A DNA stretch of 64,000 nt from Garcia nutans (GCA_947685225.1 CANTUV010000008.1:45195501-45259500), one strand, 5' to 3'; positions 1-10,068 are shown, counted from the first letter of the stretch. Program-made: numbers and translations. Notes: generated by a model not told the origin, from the letters alone.

Positions 1-1473
1 CAAGCGCCAGGTATCTACACTGGTTACGAGATAGGCAACCTTACTGCTGACCAGGCGGCCAGGTTTACCTTGCTTCTCCTATTTGCTAGCTCCTTCTTAT
101 CAAACAGGAAAGATGCAGTGAGTCTCAATGTGCTGAAGAGCCTACTTGACCTGACACGGCTTCATATATATGATTGGGCTAGCATGATGCTGTGTAGGTT
201 GTATGACGACATGTCTGACCTCTGCTATACCCATATTGCTCCCTGTGGCTTGTATTACTTCTGGGAGGTAATGTAAAGAACATTTCCCCTCTCTTTATAT
301 ATGTTGACATACACCAATTCTGATATATATATATATATATATTTTTTTTTTCAGACTTGGGCTTATGAGTACTTTCCTGGCATCGCCCCTTTTCTTCGCG
401 AGATACCTGCCCCCGCCGATCCTCTTTCCCCCATTGCTTGGAGGTGGTATAGAGAGAGGGTAGAAGTACCAAAGAGGAAACTTCCCATTAGAGGGCTGAG
501 ATCATTCTTCGACAGCTGCCCAATGGACTCAGTAAATGCTTTATCGTCATCTTTTTTATTATATTAGAGAAAATGATTCACTAATATAACAAATTTTTAC
601 AGGTTGCATCTGAAGTGATGTCTCACCGACTGGCAGAGTGGATTGCTCAAGATTACAGCTTTCGGCGATCAGAGTTTCTGACTCGCCGTCGATTCATACT
701 TCCCCATCCAGAGTTTCGACGGTATTATCTCGCCGAGAGGGTAATTTTCCAGATTGCCGGTTTCCGTGCAGTTCCCATGGATCCTCCTGATGATATGCTA
801 TCTTCGACACTTCTGCCTGTTACTGTGTCCCAGTATGAGGGCGAACCTTTCGAGTCGGCTTATGCCCCGGATGAGGATTATGACTTCTACTGCCTTCATC
901 GACTGATGCCATGCATTGGGACACGATTTGATTCTGTACCACCTTATCGGTCTTCCCACTCTTCGGCTCCCACTTCTGGCACTTCGAGAGACCATCCTTC
1001 TCCCGACCGGCAAACTGACAGACCCTCTTCCTCTAGGGCTGAGACTTCCGATTTCGGGGCTGGACCATCACACACTGGAGGAAGCAGCAGCTCATCTCAT
1101 TTGAGGCCTCCCGCATCCGTCCTTACAGCTATCGGCCAATTTGACCCTATTTTGGCCGACTTGAGGCTGCCTTATGCTGCTCGTTATCATGCACCTGGTG
1201 GTTGGGTGACCCGACCAATTAGTGCAGAGGGTGCATTATATCGGAGCTTTGCTCATGTCACTCAGGTATATTCTCATAGAACTTTTCATGAAAAGGATTC
1301 ATAAAATTCTCTTGAGATTGATTGTGATTTTGTCTCTTTTACAGGTACCAGAGGGCCTGATCACGGAAATGGCGGCACTGATTACTGCTTTCTCGGATGA
1401 ACCGTCTGGTGCTTGGACTGAGGCTGCTTACGAGAGGCAGAGCAGGCCGCAAAGACGAAGAGGCCGGCGCTGA
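1..1473 (+). CDS. Plant mobile domain (PMD, MAIN-like) protein, 5'-truncated, at least 4 exons
   Basis: Exons read as up to 267, 355-531, 603-1265 and 1345-1473; all introns are GT-AG and phase 0, leaving at least 411 residues with the N-terminus outside the window. The spliced frame has the PMD signature: a helical stretch ending YDWASMMLCRLYDDM, then WAYEYFPGIAP across the first splice junction, comparable to the tryptophan-rich 'WAWEHI' core of the family formerly called aminotransferase-like, plant mobile domain (PF10536). The third exon contains a Ser/Pro/His-rich linker and the tail is basic (RPQRRRGRR). Known: PMD proteins include Arabidopsis MAIN/MAIL1, and many copies are carried by gypsy or MULE transposons. 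Context: antisense to and downstream of a Tat gag-pol, followed by a DUF7745 gene. No frame break is visible in the part present, which suggests recent constraint or youth. The family is fairly sure; function here is unknown. Confidence 0.72.
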
Positions 1474-1770
1474 TTGATTTTTTTTTTATACTTGTCTTGA
1501 ACTATGCTTGCTGTATTTAAACTATTCCCCTTTTGTACTTTGTACCTTTCATGTTTTTTCTGCTGTTATCTGAACTTATCTGTAAACATGCACTTATTTG
1601 TTAGTATTAACAGCACATATGTATGCATGATGCTTTTTCTTTTTAGAAATCTATTTTAAAAATAAATCCCTGACACAATCCCAAAAAATAGCACATAACA
1701 GGGCCTAAACAGGGCCAAAACATGAGAATTTTTACAAAACATCAAAAAAAAGGCATCAGGACGGTCGGTA
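1474..1770. other. Intergenic DNA after the PMD gene
   Basis: AT-rich sequence directly after the TGA at 1471-1473. It could hold the 3' UTR and polyadenylation signals of the PMD gene (AATAAA-like runs near 1660). No ORF, repeat or LTR terminus is recognised. Confidence 0.5.
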
Positions 1771-1831
1771 GCGGCGGCCGAGGCGCCGTGCACGGCGGCC
1801 GAGCCGCTGCCCGGGCCAGACCAGTATAAAA
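1771..1831 (+). promoter_or_regulatory. Putative promoter of the DUF7745 gene: GC-rich block plus TATA box
   Basis: An isolated GC-rich block (about 1769-1816) with two CGGCGGCCGAG motifs is followed by TATAAAA at 1825-1831, about 80 nt before the ATG at 1909. A transcription start near 1855-1860 would give a short leader. The same CGGCGGCCGAGCCG motif occurs twice in the LTR of this element (12013-12050), also next to a TATA palindrome. Promoter function is inferred from layout only. Confidence 0.5.
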
Positions 1832-1908
1832 ATCAAGGTTGTCTTACATCTGTGGGCCAGAAAGCAATCCTCTTACTGAAAGATCTTATATATATTTTTC
1901 AAATAACA

Positions 1909-3147
1909 ATGAATCCCCTTTTTAATCACGTGATGCATAATTGGACCAAAAGTCTCCACAATGTTGAAAGGATCAACATGGGGAGGTACGGGTTGAAAGC
2001 TGTCGCCACACTCAGAGGTGTAGTAGTGGACTGGGATTTCTTGCATTCTTGCATCAGGTTCTGGGATCCCCAAGCCCATGTTTTCAGATTTGGGGCTCGG
2101 ATGGAGGAAATGTGTCCTCTTTTTGAGGAGTTCTGCTGGATCATTGGGTGCGATCCAAATGCCCCTCTTGTGAGGCATGAGGTCCAAATCGGGTATGTGG
2201 GATCTTTTCAGAGGCTTTTTAGCTTCACAAAACCCCAAGCCCAAGCTATGATTGTAGATGGGGATAAGGCGATGCTGCTTCCCCTAATTGATGAGTTCTT
2301 GACCGCCGATTTTGAAGACGATGTTCAATTGAGGCATAGAATGCGAGCCTTCATCTTTTGTCTGCTAGCTGGGTTCCTCTTCAACCGTGACCCCGGCTTT
2401 GGAGATTTGAGACTTTGCCCAATGGTTAGGCAAATGGAAGAGCTCAACTGTATTGGGGGCATGATCCTGGCTGAGACTATTCAGAGTCTTGACAGATGTG
2501 CACTTGGATTTGAACGTTGGACCGTCACCCCGGTCATCCTTCAGGTAATTTATACCTTTTGTTTCTTTTTTTGCTTATTCCATCATCTCTCTTTTCCTTT
2601 GTAAAATAGAAAGGATCTATTTTTTCAGGTTTGGCTGAGAGATCATCTTCGAGTGGTTGCAGCCCCCCAGACTTTGACCTACAACCCTTCGCAGTACCGC
2701 ACCAGGAAAATTCAGATTTCTTTTCCCTCTATGGCCGAATGGACTGTTTGGCTGTTTGAGCTTGGACCGGAAGAATTATTATGGTTCGTCCCTTGGTATA
2801 GGATTCCTCAATTCATAGAGGCAAATGACATGCACAACCATGTCTACCTGCTTGGGTTCACTCACAGTACTTGGTACAGTGCTTCCCGCGTCCTCAGGCA
2901 GATGGGTATTGATCAGAGAGTTTCCCTTCCTGTCGGGCTTACCATTGCTTCTCCTATTACCCCCGGGGTTACTCGGGCTGTTCTACAGACTTGGGTCAGA
3001 GACCATCGGATGATCAGGCCTGGTGCAGAGCCTTCCCTCGTTCAGCCCACTCCAGAGTACATGACCTGGTTTATAGCTGAGGTTTGGCCCGTTGAGAAAC
3101 CGAGGAGGTGCGCATTGCTGCAGGAGTTGGAGGGAGAGGGGGTGTAG
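1909..3147 (+). CDS. DUF7745-type plant protein, two exons
   Basis: Exon 1 is 1909-2544 and exon 2 is 2629-3147, joined at a phase 0 GT-AG intron (acceptor after a T-rich tract), giving about 384 residues. The ATG at 1909 is chosen because it lies just downstream of a TATA box and starts the recognisable domain; an upstream in-frame ATG at 1852 falls near the predicted start site. Visible family signature: an N-terminal leader, then FWDPQAHVFRFG followed by a stretch ending FEEFCWIIGCD, which matches the 'FWDP..RVFRF...PTIEEYAGLIG' pattern of DUF7745. The C-terminal half includes WLFELGPEELLWFVPWYRIP. Known: the family is plant-specific, common beside retrotransposon genes and of unknown function. 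The gene is tail-to-tail with the Tat gag-pol (stops 540 bp apart). Both exons are open, so it may still be expressible. Confidence 0.7.
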
Positions 3148-3687
3148 GATTTGGATCCCAGGGTGACTCCATTGTCTTTTCTGTTTTTGGGTTGTTTTTT
3201 ACCTTTTTGGTTTTTTTTTGGGAGAATATGACTTGATCTTTTTGTGTTTTATAGGCTGAATGACTCTTTTTGTAACAAATGATTCTCTTTTGTAATGAAT
3301 GATTCTTAATGAATGACCCTTTTGTTTGCTTTCCAAGCATCATTTACTTTATTTATTTGCTCTTATTTTTGCCTAAGCCGTCCTTTCGGATTTTCAACTT
3401 AGCGAGCTCTTACCCATTCTTGCCTAAGCCGCCCTTTGCGGGTTTTCAGCTTAGCGGGCCCCACTATTGCCTAAGCCGCCCTTTGTGGGTTTTCGGCTTA
3501 GCGGGATTTTTTTGTTTTTTGTTTTTTGTTTTTGTTTTTGTTGTTTTGTTTTTTTTTTCTTTTGGCAAAAGAAAGATGAATGAATGATTTTATTAAAATT
3601 TAGATCGTGCTCAAGGAGAGCTGCCTACATATCTCGAATTAGTTTGCGAGAATCAGGTCTAATGTAGTTCATTATTGGAATGCATGA
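3148..3687. other. Spacer between DUF7745 and the Tat pol terminus
   Basis: Convergent 3' ends of the plus-strand DUF7745 gene and the minus-strand pol. T-rich on plus (for example 3207-3220, 3508-3560) and containing the hairpin repeats annotated separately. No LTR end (TGTGAAC/GTTCACA) is present, so this is not the element boundary. Confidence 0.6.
3371..3505. repeat. Three tandem hairpin repeats, 47-51 bp units
   Basis: Units begin at 3371, 3422 and 3469 with GCCTAAGCCG and end with a CTTAGCGGG-like segment. Each unit can fold: CTAAGCCG at the left pairs with CGGCTTAG at the right (perfect in the third unit). Tandem repeats in the region between pol and the 3' LTR are known for Tat/Ogre elements. 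Confidence 0.8.
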
Positions 3688-6627
3688 TCATGCATAATAT
3701 TTCTTTAGTTGATCCAGATTGCATGGGTTTGTGAACTCCAGACCATCCAAATCAGACAAGATGACGGCTCCGCCGGAAAGTATTTTCTTCAAAATGTAGG
3801 GTCCCGCCCAATGAGGACGAAACTTCCCACGAGGATCTGTAATAGGTGTTCTGATCTCCTTCAAAACCAAACAACCTTCTTCCAACTTTCGATCTTTGAC
3901 CTTTTTGTTGAAATGTCTGGCCATTCGCCTTTGATACCCTTGAATCTGATGTAGAGCTTGAAGTCTTTTTTCATCCAAACTCAACAACTGATAATGATAA
4001 TTGCTGATCCATTCAGCTTCATTTATCTGACTTTCTTGAATTATCCTCGCCGATTGAACTTCCAGTTCAATGGGGAGTACTGCTTCCATTCCGTATACCA
4101 GTGAATACGGGGTTGCCCCAGTAGGAGTTCTAACTGATGTTCTGTATCCCCACAAAGCCAATGGCAACTTCTCATGCCAACGCCTATGTTCCTTGATCAT
4201 TTTTTGTATGATCACCTTTATAGACTTGTTCGCTGCTTCTACAGCTCCATTTGTTTGGGGTCTATAAGGAGAGGACTTATGATGTTGGATTTTCTTATCC
4301 TGCAAGAGTTTAGCAAATTCTGCTTGGAAATGAGTTCCATTATCAGTGATAATTTCAAATGGCGTTCCGTACCGACAAAGGATGTTGGTTCGGACAAACT
4401 GTGCTGCCTTTTTGGCGTCTAATTCTGCATAGGAAGCTGCTTCAACCCACTTTGTGAAGTAATCCACTGCTACCAAGATAAACTGATGTCCATTTGATGC
4501 TTTTGGATGTATTTTGCCAATTATATCAATTCCCCAAGTAGCGAAGGGCCATGGAGAAGTGATCGGATTCAGGGCAACAGGAGGTTGCTTCTGTAGCTTA
4601 GCAAATATCTGACATTGATGACATCCTTGCACAAATGCCTCACAGTCTGCATTCATGGTGGACCAGTAATATCCTAGATTGGCAATTTTTCGAGCCAAGG
4701 CAATCCCATACATGTGTGGTCCTGATTCGCCACCATGTACCATTTCCATTATTTGCTTGGCCTCCGCTTCACTCACACACCTTAGGTGCATTCCATTCCA
4801 ACTCCTCTTGTAGAGGATATCTTCATTAAGAATGTAACCTGTGGCAAGCTGCCTTATTGCCCTCTGATCAACCTTTGATGATCCCTCCGGATAATTTCCA
4901 TCCTTGAGATAGGTCTTGATATCCCAAAACCATGGTTTACCATCGGCCAAGTGCATTACATGGGCGGGTTGCTTTTGAAGCTGAACTTTCAATGGACGAA
5001 TGACTTTCCCCTCCTTGATATTGATCATGGAAGCTAAAGTAGCCAAGGCATCAGCAAACTGATTCTTTGCTCTTGGGAGATATTCGAAGGACAGATCATT
5101 GAACTGTTGTGCCAAATGATCAAGGCGTTGTAGGTAAGGAACCAAACGCTCTTCTTTTATCTTCCATTTCCTTAAGGCTTGTGATACTATTAAAATAGAA
5201 TCACCATAGACCTTTAGGTCCTTAATCCCCAATTCCAGGGCGGCTTCAAGCCCATTAATGCAAGCTTCATACTCTGCTTCGTTGTTTGTGCAGCTAAAGT
5301 CAAGTTTAACTGCGAATGGAATGTATTCTCCACAAGGAGTTTTGAACACAATCCCAATTCCATTTCCATGATAATTGGATGCCCCATCAAAATACATCTC
5401 CCAAACACTGCTTTCCACGTTCAAGAGGTCTTCATCAGGGAAACCCATTTCTCGCATCTCGTCATTCACGGGTAATTCTGCTAATTGGTCAGCTATCGCC
5501 CCGCCTTTCACAGCTTTCCTTTGAACAAATTTCAAGTCAAAGGCTGCTAATGTTGACACCCACTTTGCCATTTTGCTGTCCAAAACAGGCCTCTCCATAA
5601 GGAATTTCAAGGGACTCTGTTCTGCCATGACATAAGTAGTGTAAGAAGACAAGTAGTGTTGCAACTTCGTGCAAGCCCAATACAAGGCTAAACACAACTT
5701 CTCAATCTTGTTATACTTTAACTCATAGTCCATCATCCTTTTGCTGAGGTAGTAAATTGCATTTTCCACCTTTGTATCTTCAGCCTCTTGAGCTAGCATT
5801 GCCCCCATGGCTTCATCTGTTACAGACAAATACAAGAGCAGAGGTTTTCCCATTCTGGGAGGTTGCAGAATTGGCGGACTTAACAAGTATTCTTTGATCT
5901 TGTCGAAGGCCTTCTGACAGTCTTCATTCCATTCTTGTGAAGCACCTTTTCTCAGTAGCTTAAAGATTGGACCACAAGTCTCAGCTAACTGCGATATGAA
6001 TCGGCTGATATACTGTAATCTACCTAGCAAGCCTCGAATCTCTTTTTCTGTTCTTGGCGGAGGCATTTTCAGAATAGCCTTTGACTTTGGTGGATCAACT
6101 TCTATTCCTTTTTTGCTGACCAGATATCCCAAAAATAAGCCCGATGTCGCACCAAAGAGGCATTTTGCAGGATTAAGCTTCAAATTGTACTTGCGAAGTC
6201 TAAGGAAGAACTTCTCAAGTGCTTCAACGTGTTCTTCTGGAGATTTTGACTTGACAATCATATCATCGACATACACTTCTACTTCTTTGTGTATCATGTC
6301 ATGAAAGACTGTTGTCGCCATCCTTTGGTAGGTAGCCCCTGCATTTATCAACCCAAAAGGCATAACTCTATAGCAGAAAGTGCCCCATTCTGTGATGAAA
6401 GCTGTCTTTTCTTTGTCTGGTGGGTGAACTAGGATCTGATTGTACCCAACCGCAAGATCAGTCATGGAAACCATCACATGCCCAGCCATCCTGTCTATCA
6501 GCAAATCGATGTGAGGTAGCGGGAAATCGTCCTTGGGACAAGCCTTATTCAGATCTCTGTAGTCAACACACATTCTGACCTTTCCGTCTTTCTTCGGGAC
6601 CGGTACAATGTTTGCTAACCAGGAAGG
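3688..6627 (-). CDS. pol: Tat-type pol: RT, RNase H, second RNase H, integrase
   Basis: Frame continuous with the upstream gag-pro frame but separated from it by a TAG at 6628-6630. From the first Met at 6573 it gives 961 residues. Reverse transcriptase carries YVDD at residues 101-104; a gypsy RNase H follows (about 235-355). A second RNase H of archaeal type begins at about residue 391 (YFDGAS) with NNEAEYEA near 430, GDS near 455 and an ADALA motif near 508. Integrase has an H-H-C-C zinc module (about 612-655, CHQCQ) and the DDE triad in WGIDIIG (about 682), ITDNGTHF (about 743) and NGAVEAAN (about 779). There is no chromodomain. Dual RNase H defines the Tat lineage. The protein is otherwise uninterrupted, so the element is young; the Met at 6573 is probably only an internal residue. 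Confidence 0.92.
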   Translation of the reverse strand, partial: PSWLANIVPVPKKDGKVRMCVDYRDLNKACPKDDFPLPHIDLLIDRMAGHVMVSMTDLAVGYNQILVHPPDKEKTAFITEWGTFCYRVMPFGLINAGATYQRMATTVFHDMIHKEVEVYVDDMIVKSKSPEEHVEALEKFFLRLRKYNLKLNPAKCLFGATSGLFLGYLVSKKGIEVDPPKSKAILKMPPPRTEKEIRGLLGRLQYISRFISQLAETCGPIFKLLRKGASQEWNEDCQKAFDKIKEYLLSPPILQPPRMGKPLLLYLSVTDEAMGAMLAQEAEDTKVENAIYYLSKRMMDYELKYNKIEKLCLALYWACTKLQHYLSSYTTYVMAEQSPLKFLMERPVLDSKMAKWVSTLAAFDLKFVQRKAVKGGAIADQLAELPVNDEMREMGFPDEDLLNVESSVWEMYFDGASNYHGNGIGIVFKTPCGEYIPFAVKLDFSCTNNEAEYEACINGLEAALELGIKDLKVYGDSILIVSQALRKWKIKEERLVPYLQRLDHLAQQFNDLSFEYLPRAKNQFADALATLASMINIKEGKVIRPLKVQLQKQPAHVMHLADGKPWFWDIKTYLKDGNYPEGSSKVDQRAIRQLATGYILNEDILYKRSWNGMHLRCVSEAEAKQIMEMVHGGESGPHMYGIALARKIANLGYYWSTMNADCEAFVQGCHQCQIFAKLQKQPPVALNPITSPWPFATWGIDIIGKIHPKASNGHQFILVAVDYFTKWVEAASYAELDAKKAAQFVRTNILCRYGTPFEIITDNGTHFQAEFAKLLQDKKIQHHKSSPYRPQTNGAVEAANKSIKVIIQKMIKEHRRWHEKLPLALWGYRTSVRTPTGATPYSLVYGMEAVLPIELEVQSARIIQESQINEAEWISNYHYQLLSLDEKRLQALHQIQGYQRRMARHFNKKVKDRKLEEGCLVLKEIRTPITDPRGKFRPHWAGPYILKKILSGGAVILSDLDGLEFTNPCNLDQLKKYYA

Positions 6628-9600
6628 CTAGGCAATTGGTTCTATGAACTTATTGTCCAGTTGCTTGGCAACCTCCTCTTTAATTTTCAAAGACCATTCT
6701 GGCTTCATTCTTCTCAGTTTCTGCTTAACCGGCTTCGCATCGGGGTATAGCGGAATCTTGTGAACTGCTATGGCTGGGTCTATTCCCGTGACATCACTTG
6801 CCTTCCACATGAAGCAGTCGACATACTTCCTGATGCAATCAACAACCTGTTCCTTATTCGCACAATCATATGCAATGTATGTATGTTCATTTTCTTTGCC
6901 AATTATTATCTTTTCATTTATTTCATTTATTTCATTTATTTCATTTTTGCTAGATAATACTTGAAAAGCAAAAGACACAGGGTAACCAAGAATCCGAACA
7001 ATTTCATTGATAATGGTGGAGTCATTCTCCAAGATTACATTAGACTTGACATTAGGGCTTTCTAAATCTGAAATTACAGAAGACTCAAAATTAGACTCTG
7101 ACTTGGTTTTTGACTCAGAATTAGTACAAGACTCGGTACAAGACTCAAGTTCAGGGTGTGACACAGGACTAGGTTTAACCTCAGCAGCTTGTCCCTCCTC
7201 GGCGTACCAGTTTCTCAGGGGTCCATCCGTGGTCTTGATTAGCTTTGTGAAATCCCTATTGTCTTCAAAATTGGTTATCATAGCAACCTCATCAAAGAGA
7301 CAAGGCCGCATGAAATCTTCCATTTGGGGGTCAGTTTCAGGTTCTGGCTCTTCTTCTTTCATGGCCACAACATCAGCAAACATTTCAAAACCCGGTAGCT
7401 TCTTTCCGGTCATAGGAGAATAGAATGGTTCCTGAAAACCACGGTGATGAACTGCCTTTCCAGGTTTGCAAAAGTGACCATTCAGAGTTCTAAAGTAAGG
7501 GCGCATTTTGAGGCTTCTTGCCCCCCAATTTCCCTTTTTCTTCCTTCCACGTTCAAGCTCTTCTATTTCCTCGTCTGTAGGTTTGTACCCCAAGCCAAAA
7601 GTTCCCTTATTCTCAGGCTCTTCCCATGGCCGTACCACGGGTATTTTTCTCCCAGACTTTATCATTTCCATCCCGGGCAATAGACCTACCCTCAGCATCA
7701 TTCCCACTAGGCAGTTGATTTGGACCTCCCCAAAGTCATATGAGACAAATGGCCCTTTGGGTTTTTCACCTTCTATGCATTGAACTGTGTCGTAATGAAA
7801 CCCAGTCAAGGTCATGGCGGTTTCACCAGGAACAACCTCAAGGAGAGACTGATCCATGGTTTTCCTGTTGATTTCGCAGGTGTCCCCTTTGATAGTGATG
7901 ATTTTTCCTTCAAAAGGGAATTTAAGTTTTTGGTGTAGTGAAGAAGGTACAGCATTAATCTGATGAATCCACGGCCTTCCAAGGAGGAGATTAAAGCTCG
8001 TGGGTACATCAATGACCTGGAATGGTACTCCCATTTTCACCGGCCCAATAGCAATTTCTAGAGTGGCAACACCCAAAATTTCTCTTCGAGTGTTATCATA
8101 TGCTCTGACAATCTGATCAGAAGGTGTAAGATCTGTAGCCTCCAACCCCAGACAGCTTGCTACTTTCAAGGGACACACATTTAAGGCTGACCCATTATCA
8201 ATGAGAACCATGGGCACAGTCTTTCCCCCAGTCTGTATGGTGATGTATAGAGCATCATTGTGTTTCTTACCGTCTTCTGGTAAATCCACATCAGAAAACC
8301 TGATACTCAATGCCTTGGTTGATTGGGTCAAAGTGGCCACCAAAGCCTCTGGGCTTGTGTCCACTGGTGTATCAAGTTGACTCAAAGCTTCGCTGAGAGC
8401 TTGGCGGTGTGGGAATGAGGAAGCAAGGAGTTCCCAAATTGACACCTTAGCTTGAGTTTGTTTAAGCTGAGTGAGGACAGGGTCTTCTTTTGGCTCTGGT
8501 GTTTTCTTATGGGGGGGATTTGAGGTTGTAGGGGTTTTTCCCAAGTCAAGTGGCTGATATTGTCTTCCACTTCTTGTTAGAGCACTGACCTCTTCAGCGA
8601 GGTCGTTCAAATCTAACACACACACTTCATTCATTTCCAAGAGAAGTTTGAAAGGATCAAACAGCTCTTCTTCCACAGTAATGGCGTGGATGGAGTGATT
8701 GGGCAAAGGATTAGTGTTAATGTTTGGTTGCCTCCTGAGAGGAATGATGTCACCACTATCCACCAGATCCTCGATGCGGTTTTTCAGTGTCCAGCAAGCA
8801 TCTGTTTTATGCCCATTCCCTTGATGGTATTCACAGTATTCATTGACTTTATAACTGGAAGGTAATGGGTTTGGAGGAGGTCTTGGGTCCAAAGGCTTCA
8901 AATATTTCCCTTCCACAGCCTTCTTAAACACCAAATGAAGGGGTACCCCAAGGTCAGTATATTGCCTTCTTGGATGATTTCTCGGCCCAAGATTGCCCAC
9001 ACGTAAAGGATTCGCAGGGGCAATATTGGCCACTTGATTGACCTTGCTTGAGGAAGGAGTTTGGCTTTGTTTCTTATATTTCGAAGCAGCCCCCTCATCC
9101 ACTATTTTACCCAACTGTATCAAATCTTCTACCTTGGTTGCAGTCGCAATGAGCGATTTGAAAGTAGGTAGATATTGGGTTTGCAGTTGAGCCTGATATG
9201 TAGGTCTTAAATTCCTGATTATGATATCAATCTGCTCTTGTTCTGAAGGGACATTAATCATCTGGGCGGCTTTTGCCCTCCACCTCGTAAGGAACGAGGA
9301 GAAGGGTTCATTGTTGTTCTGCTTGGTAGTCTCAAGTTCCCTTCTGGTGACATCCACCTCAATATTATAGTGGTATTGAGAGTTAAATGCATTGCAGATG
9401 TCTTCCCATGTCTTAATCTTGGAACGGTCTAGACTCACAAACCATTTAAGGGCAGCCCCAGTCAGGGATTGTTGGAATAATTGAGCAAAGAGCTCATCAT
9501 TTAAACCCCAAGGACTCAAGGTCCCCACATACATCTTCAAATGGGTTTTAGGGCAAGTGGTCCCATCAAATCTGTCCATCCCCGGCATCTTGAATTTTGG

Positions 9601-10068
9601 AGGTAATCTGGCTTGGGGAAACAAGGATAAGGAATCCATGTCTACCACCTCTTTGTGAGTTTTCATGGCAGTGATTGACCTCTCAAGCAATTCAAGTTTC
9701 CTTTTCAGTTCATCTGTTTCATTCTTGGAGGGTGGATCCTCCAAATTGATGACAGGGGTATTAATCTGAGCAGTCACGGGGGTACTAGTTTGCCCCACAA
9801 TGGGTTCCTTCCCCAAATTTCCAGGAATAGGGACTGTCTTTGGTGCTCCTTCTAATTCAGCCAGGATGGCTACCCTTTGGGCGGCTAAAGCTTCATCAAT
9901 TTTTTCTTGCATTCTAGCTTCAATTTCCTTAACCTGACCATCCAGCAAAGCCTTAATCTGTTCAATCGTGGCCATTTCAGTAATTGGAGTAGTTGGTGAA
10001 GTTGGGGTAGTAGAACTTGTAGGGGATAGCACAGTTGGTGTTGATGTGTCTGGTGTAGGTGAAGGCAC
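6628..10068 (-). CDS. gag-pro: Tat-type gag-protease, ending at an in-frame TAG inside RT
   Basis: 1146 residues from ATG 10068, the first Met after a Thr/Pro-rich start. A retrotransposon gag core lies at about residues 160-310 (WFVSLDRSKIKTWEDICNAF, then SFLTRWRAKA). A Cys/His segment near 411-435 (CEYHQGNGHKTDAC) replaces a classical knuckle. The aspartic protease active site is IDNGSALNV near residue 618, the usual variant in this lineage. Acidic and charged linkers follow, then the RT start (about 1110-1146). The frame stops with TAG at 6628-6630, and pol continues in the same frame at once. A single substitution in the conserved RT N-terminus is the simplest explanation; regulated read-through is possible but the stop context does not resemble known signals. 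Confidence 0.9.
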   Translation of the reverse strand: MPSPTPDTSTPTVLSPTSSTTPTSPTTPITEMATIEQIKALLDGQVKEIEARMQEKIDEALAAQRVAILAELEGAPKTVPIPGNLGKEPIVGQTSTPVTAQINTPVINLEDPPSKNETDELKRKLELLERSITAMKTHKEVVDMDSLSLFPQARLPPKFKMPGMDRFDGTTCPKTHLKMYVGTLSPWGLNDELFAQLFQQSLTGAALKWFVSLDRSKIKTWEDICNAFNSQYHYNIEVDVTRRELETTKQNNNEPFSSFLTRWRAKAAQMINVPSEQEQIDIIIRNLRPTYQAQLQTQYLPTFKSLIATATKVEDLIQLGKIVDEGAASKYKKQSQTPSSSKVNQVANIAPANPLRVGNLGPRNHPRRQYTDLGVPLHLVFKKAVEGKYLKPLDPRPPPNPLPSSYKVNEYCEYHQGNGHKTDACWTLKNRIEDLVDSGDIIPLRRQPNINTNPLPNHSIHAITVEEELFDPFKLLLEMNEVCVLDLNDLAEEVSALTRSGRQYQPLDLGKTPTTSNPPHKKTPEPKEDPVLTQLKQTQAKVSIWELLASSFPHRQALSEALSQLDTPVDTSPEALVATLTQSTKALSIRFSDVDLPEDGKKHNDALYITIQTGGKTVPMVLIDNGSALNVCPLKVASCLGLEATDLTPSDQIVRAYDNTRREILGVATLEIAIGPVKMGVPFQVIDVPTSFNLLLGRPWIHQINAVPSSLHQKLKFPFEGKIITIKGDTCEINRKTMDQSLLEVVPGETAMTLTGFHYDTVQCIEGEKPKGPFVSYDFGEVQINCLVGMMLRVGLLPGMEMIKSGRKIPVVRPWEEPENKGTFGLGYKPTDEEIEELERGRKKKGNWGARSLKMRPYFRTLNGHFCKPGKAVHHRGFQEPFYSPMTGKKLPGFEMFADVVAMKEEEPEPETDPQMEDFMRPCLFDEVAMITNFEDNRDFTKLIKTTDGPLRNWYAEEGQAAEVKPSPVSHPELESCTESCTNSESKTKSESNFESSVISDLESPNVKSNVILENDSTIINEIVRILGYPVSFAFQVLSSKNEINEINEINEKIIIGKENEHTYIAYDCANKEQVVDCIRKYVDCFMWKASDVTGIDPAIAVHKIPLYPDAKPVKQKLRRMKPEWSLKIKEEVAKQLDNKFIEPIA

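Noticed and set aside
1681..1860. Possible 3' LTR of the Tat element, because of the shared GC-rich motif
   Set aside because: No TGTGAAC or GTTCACA end, no mini-hairpin ladder, and only a short motif is shared with 11065-12301, in a plus-strand promoter layout.
1..3147. Free-standing host genes beside an insertion
   Set aside because: Not excluded, but less likely: no element end lies between pol and these genes, and both families are habitually transposon-associated.
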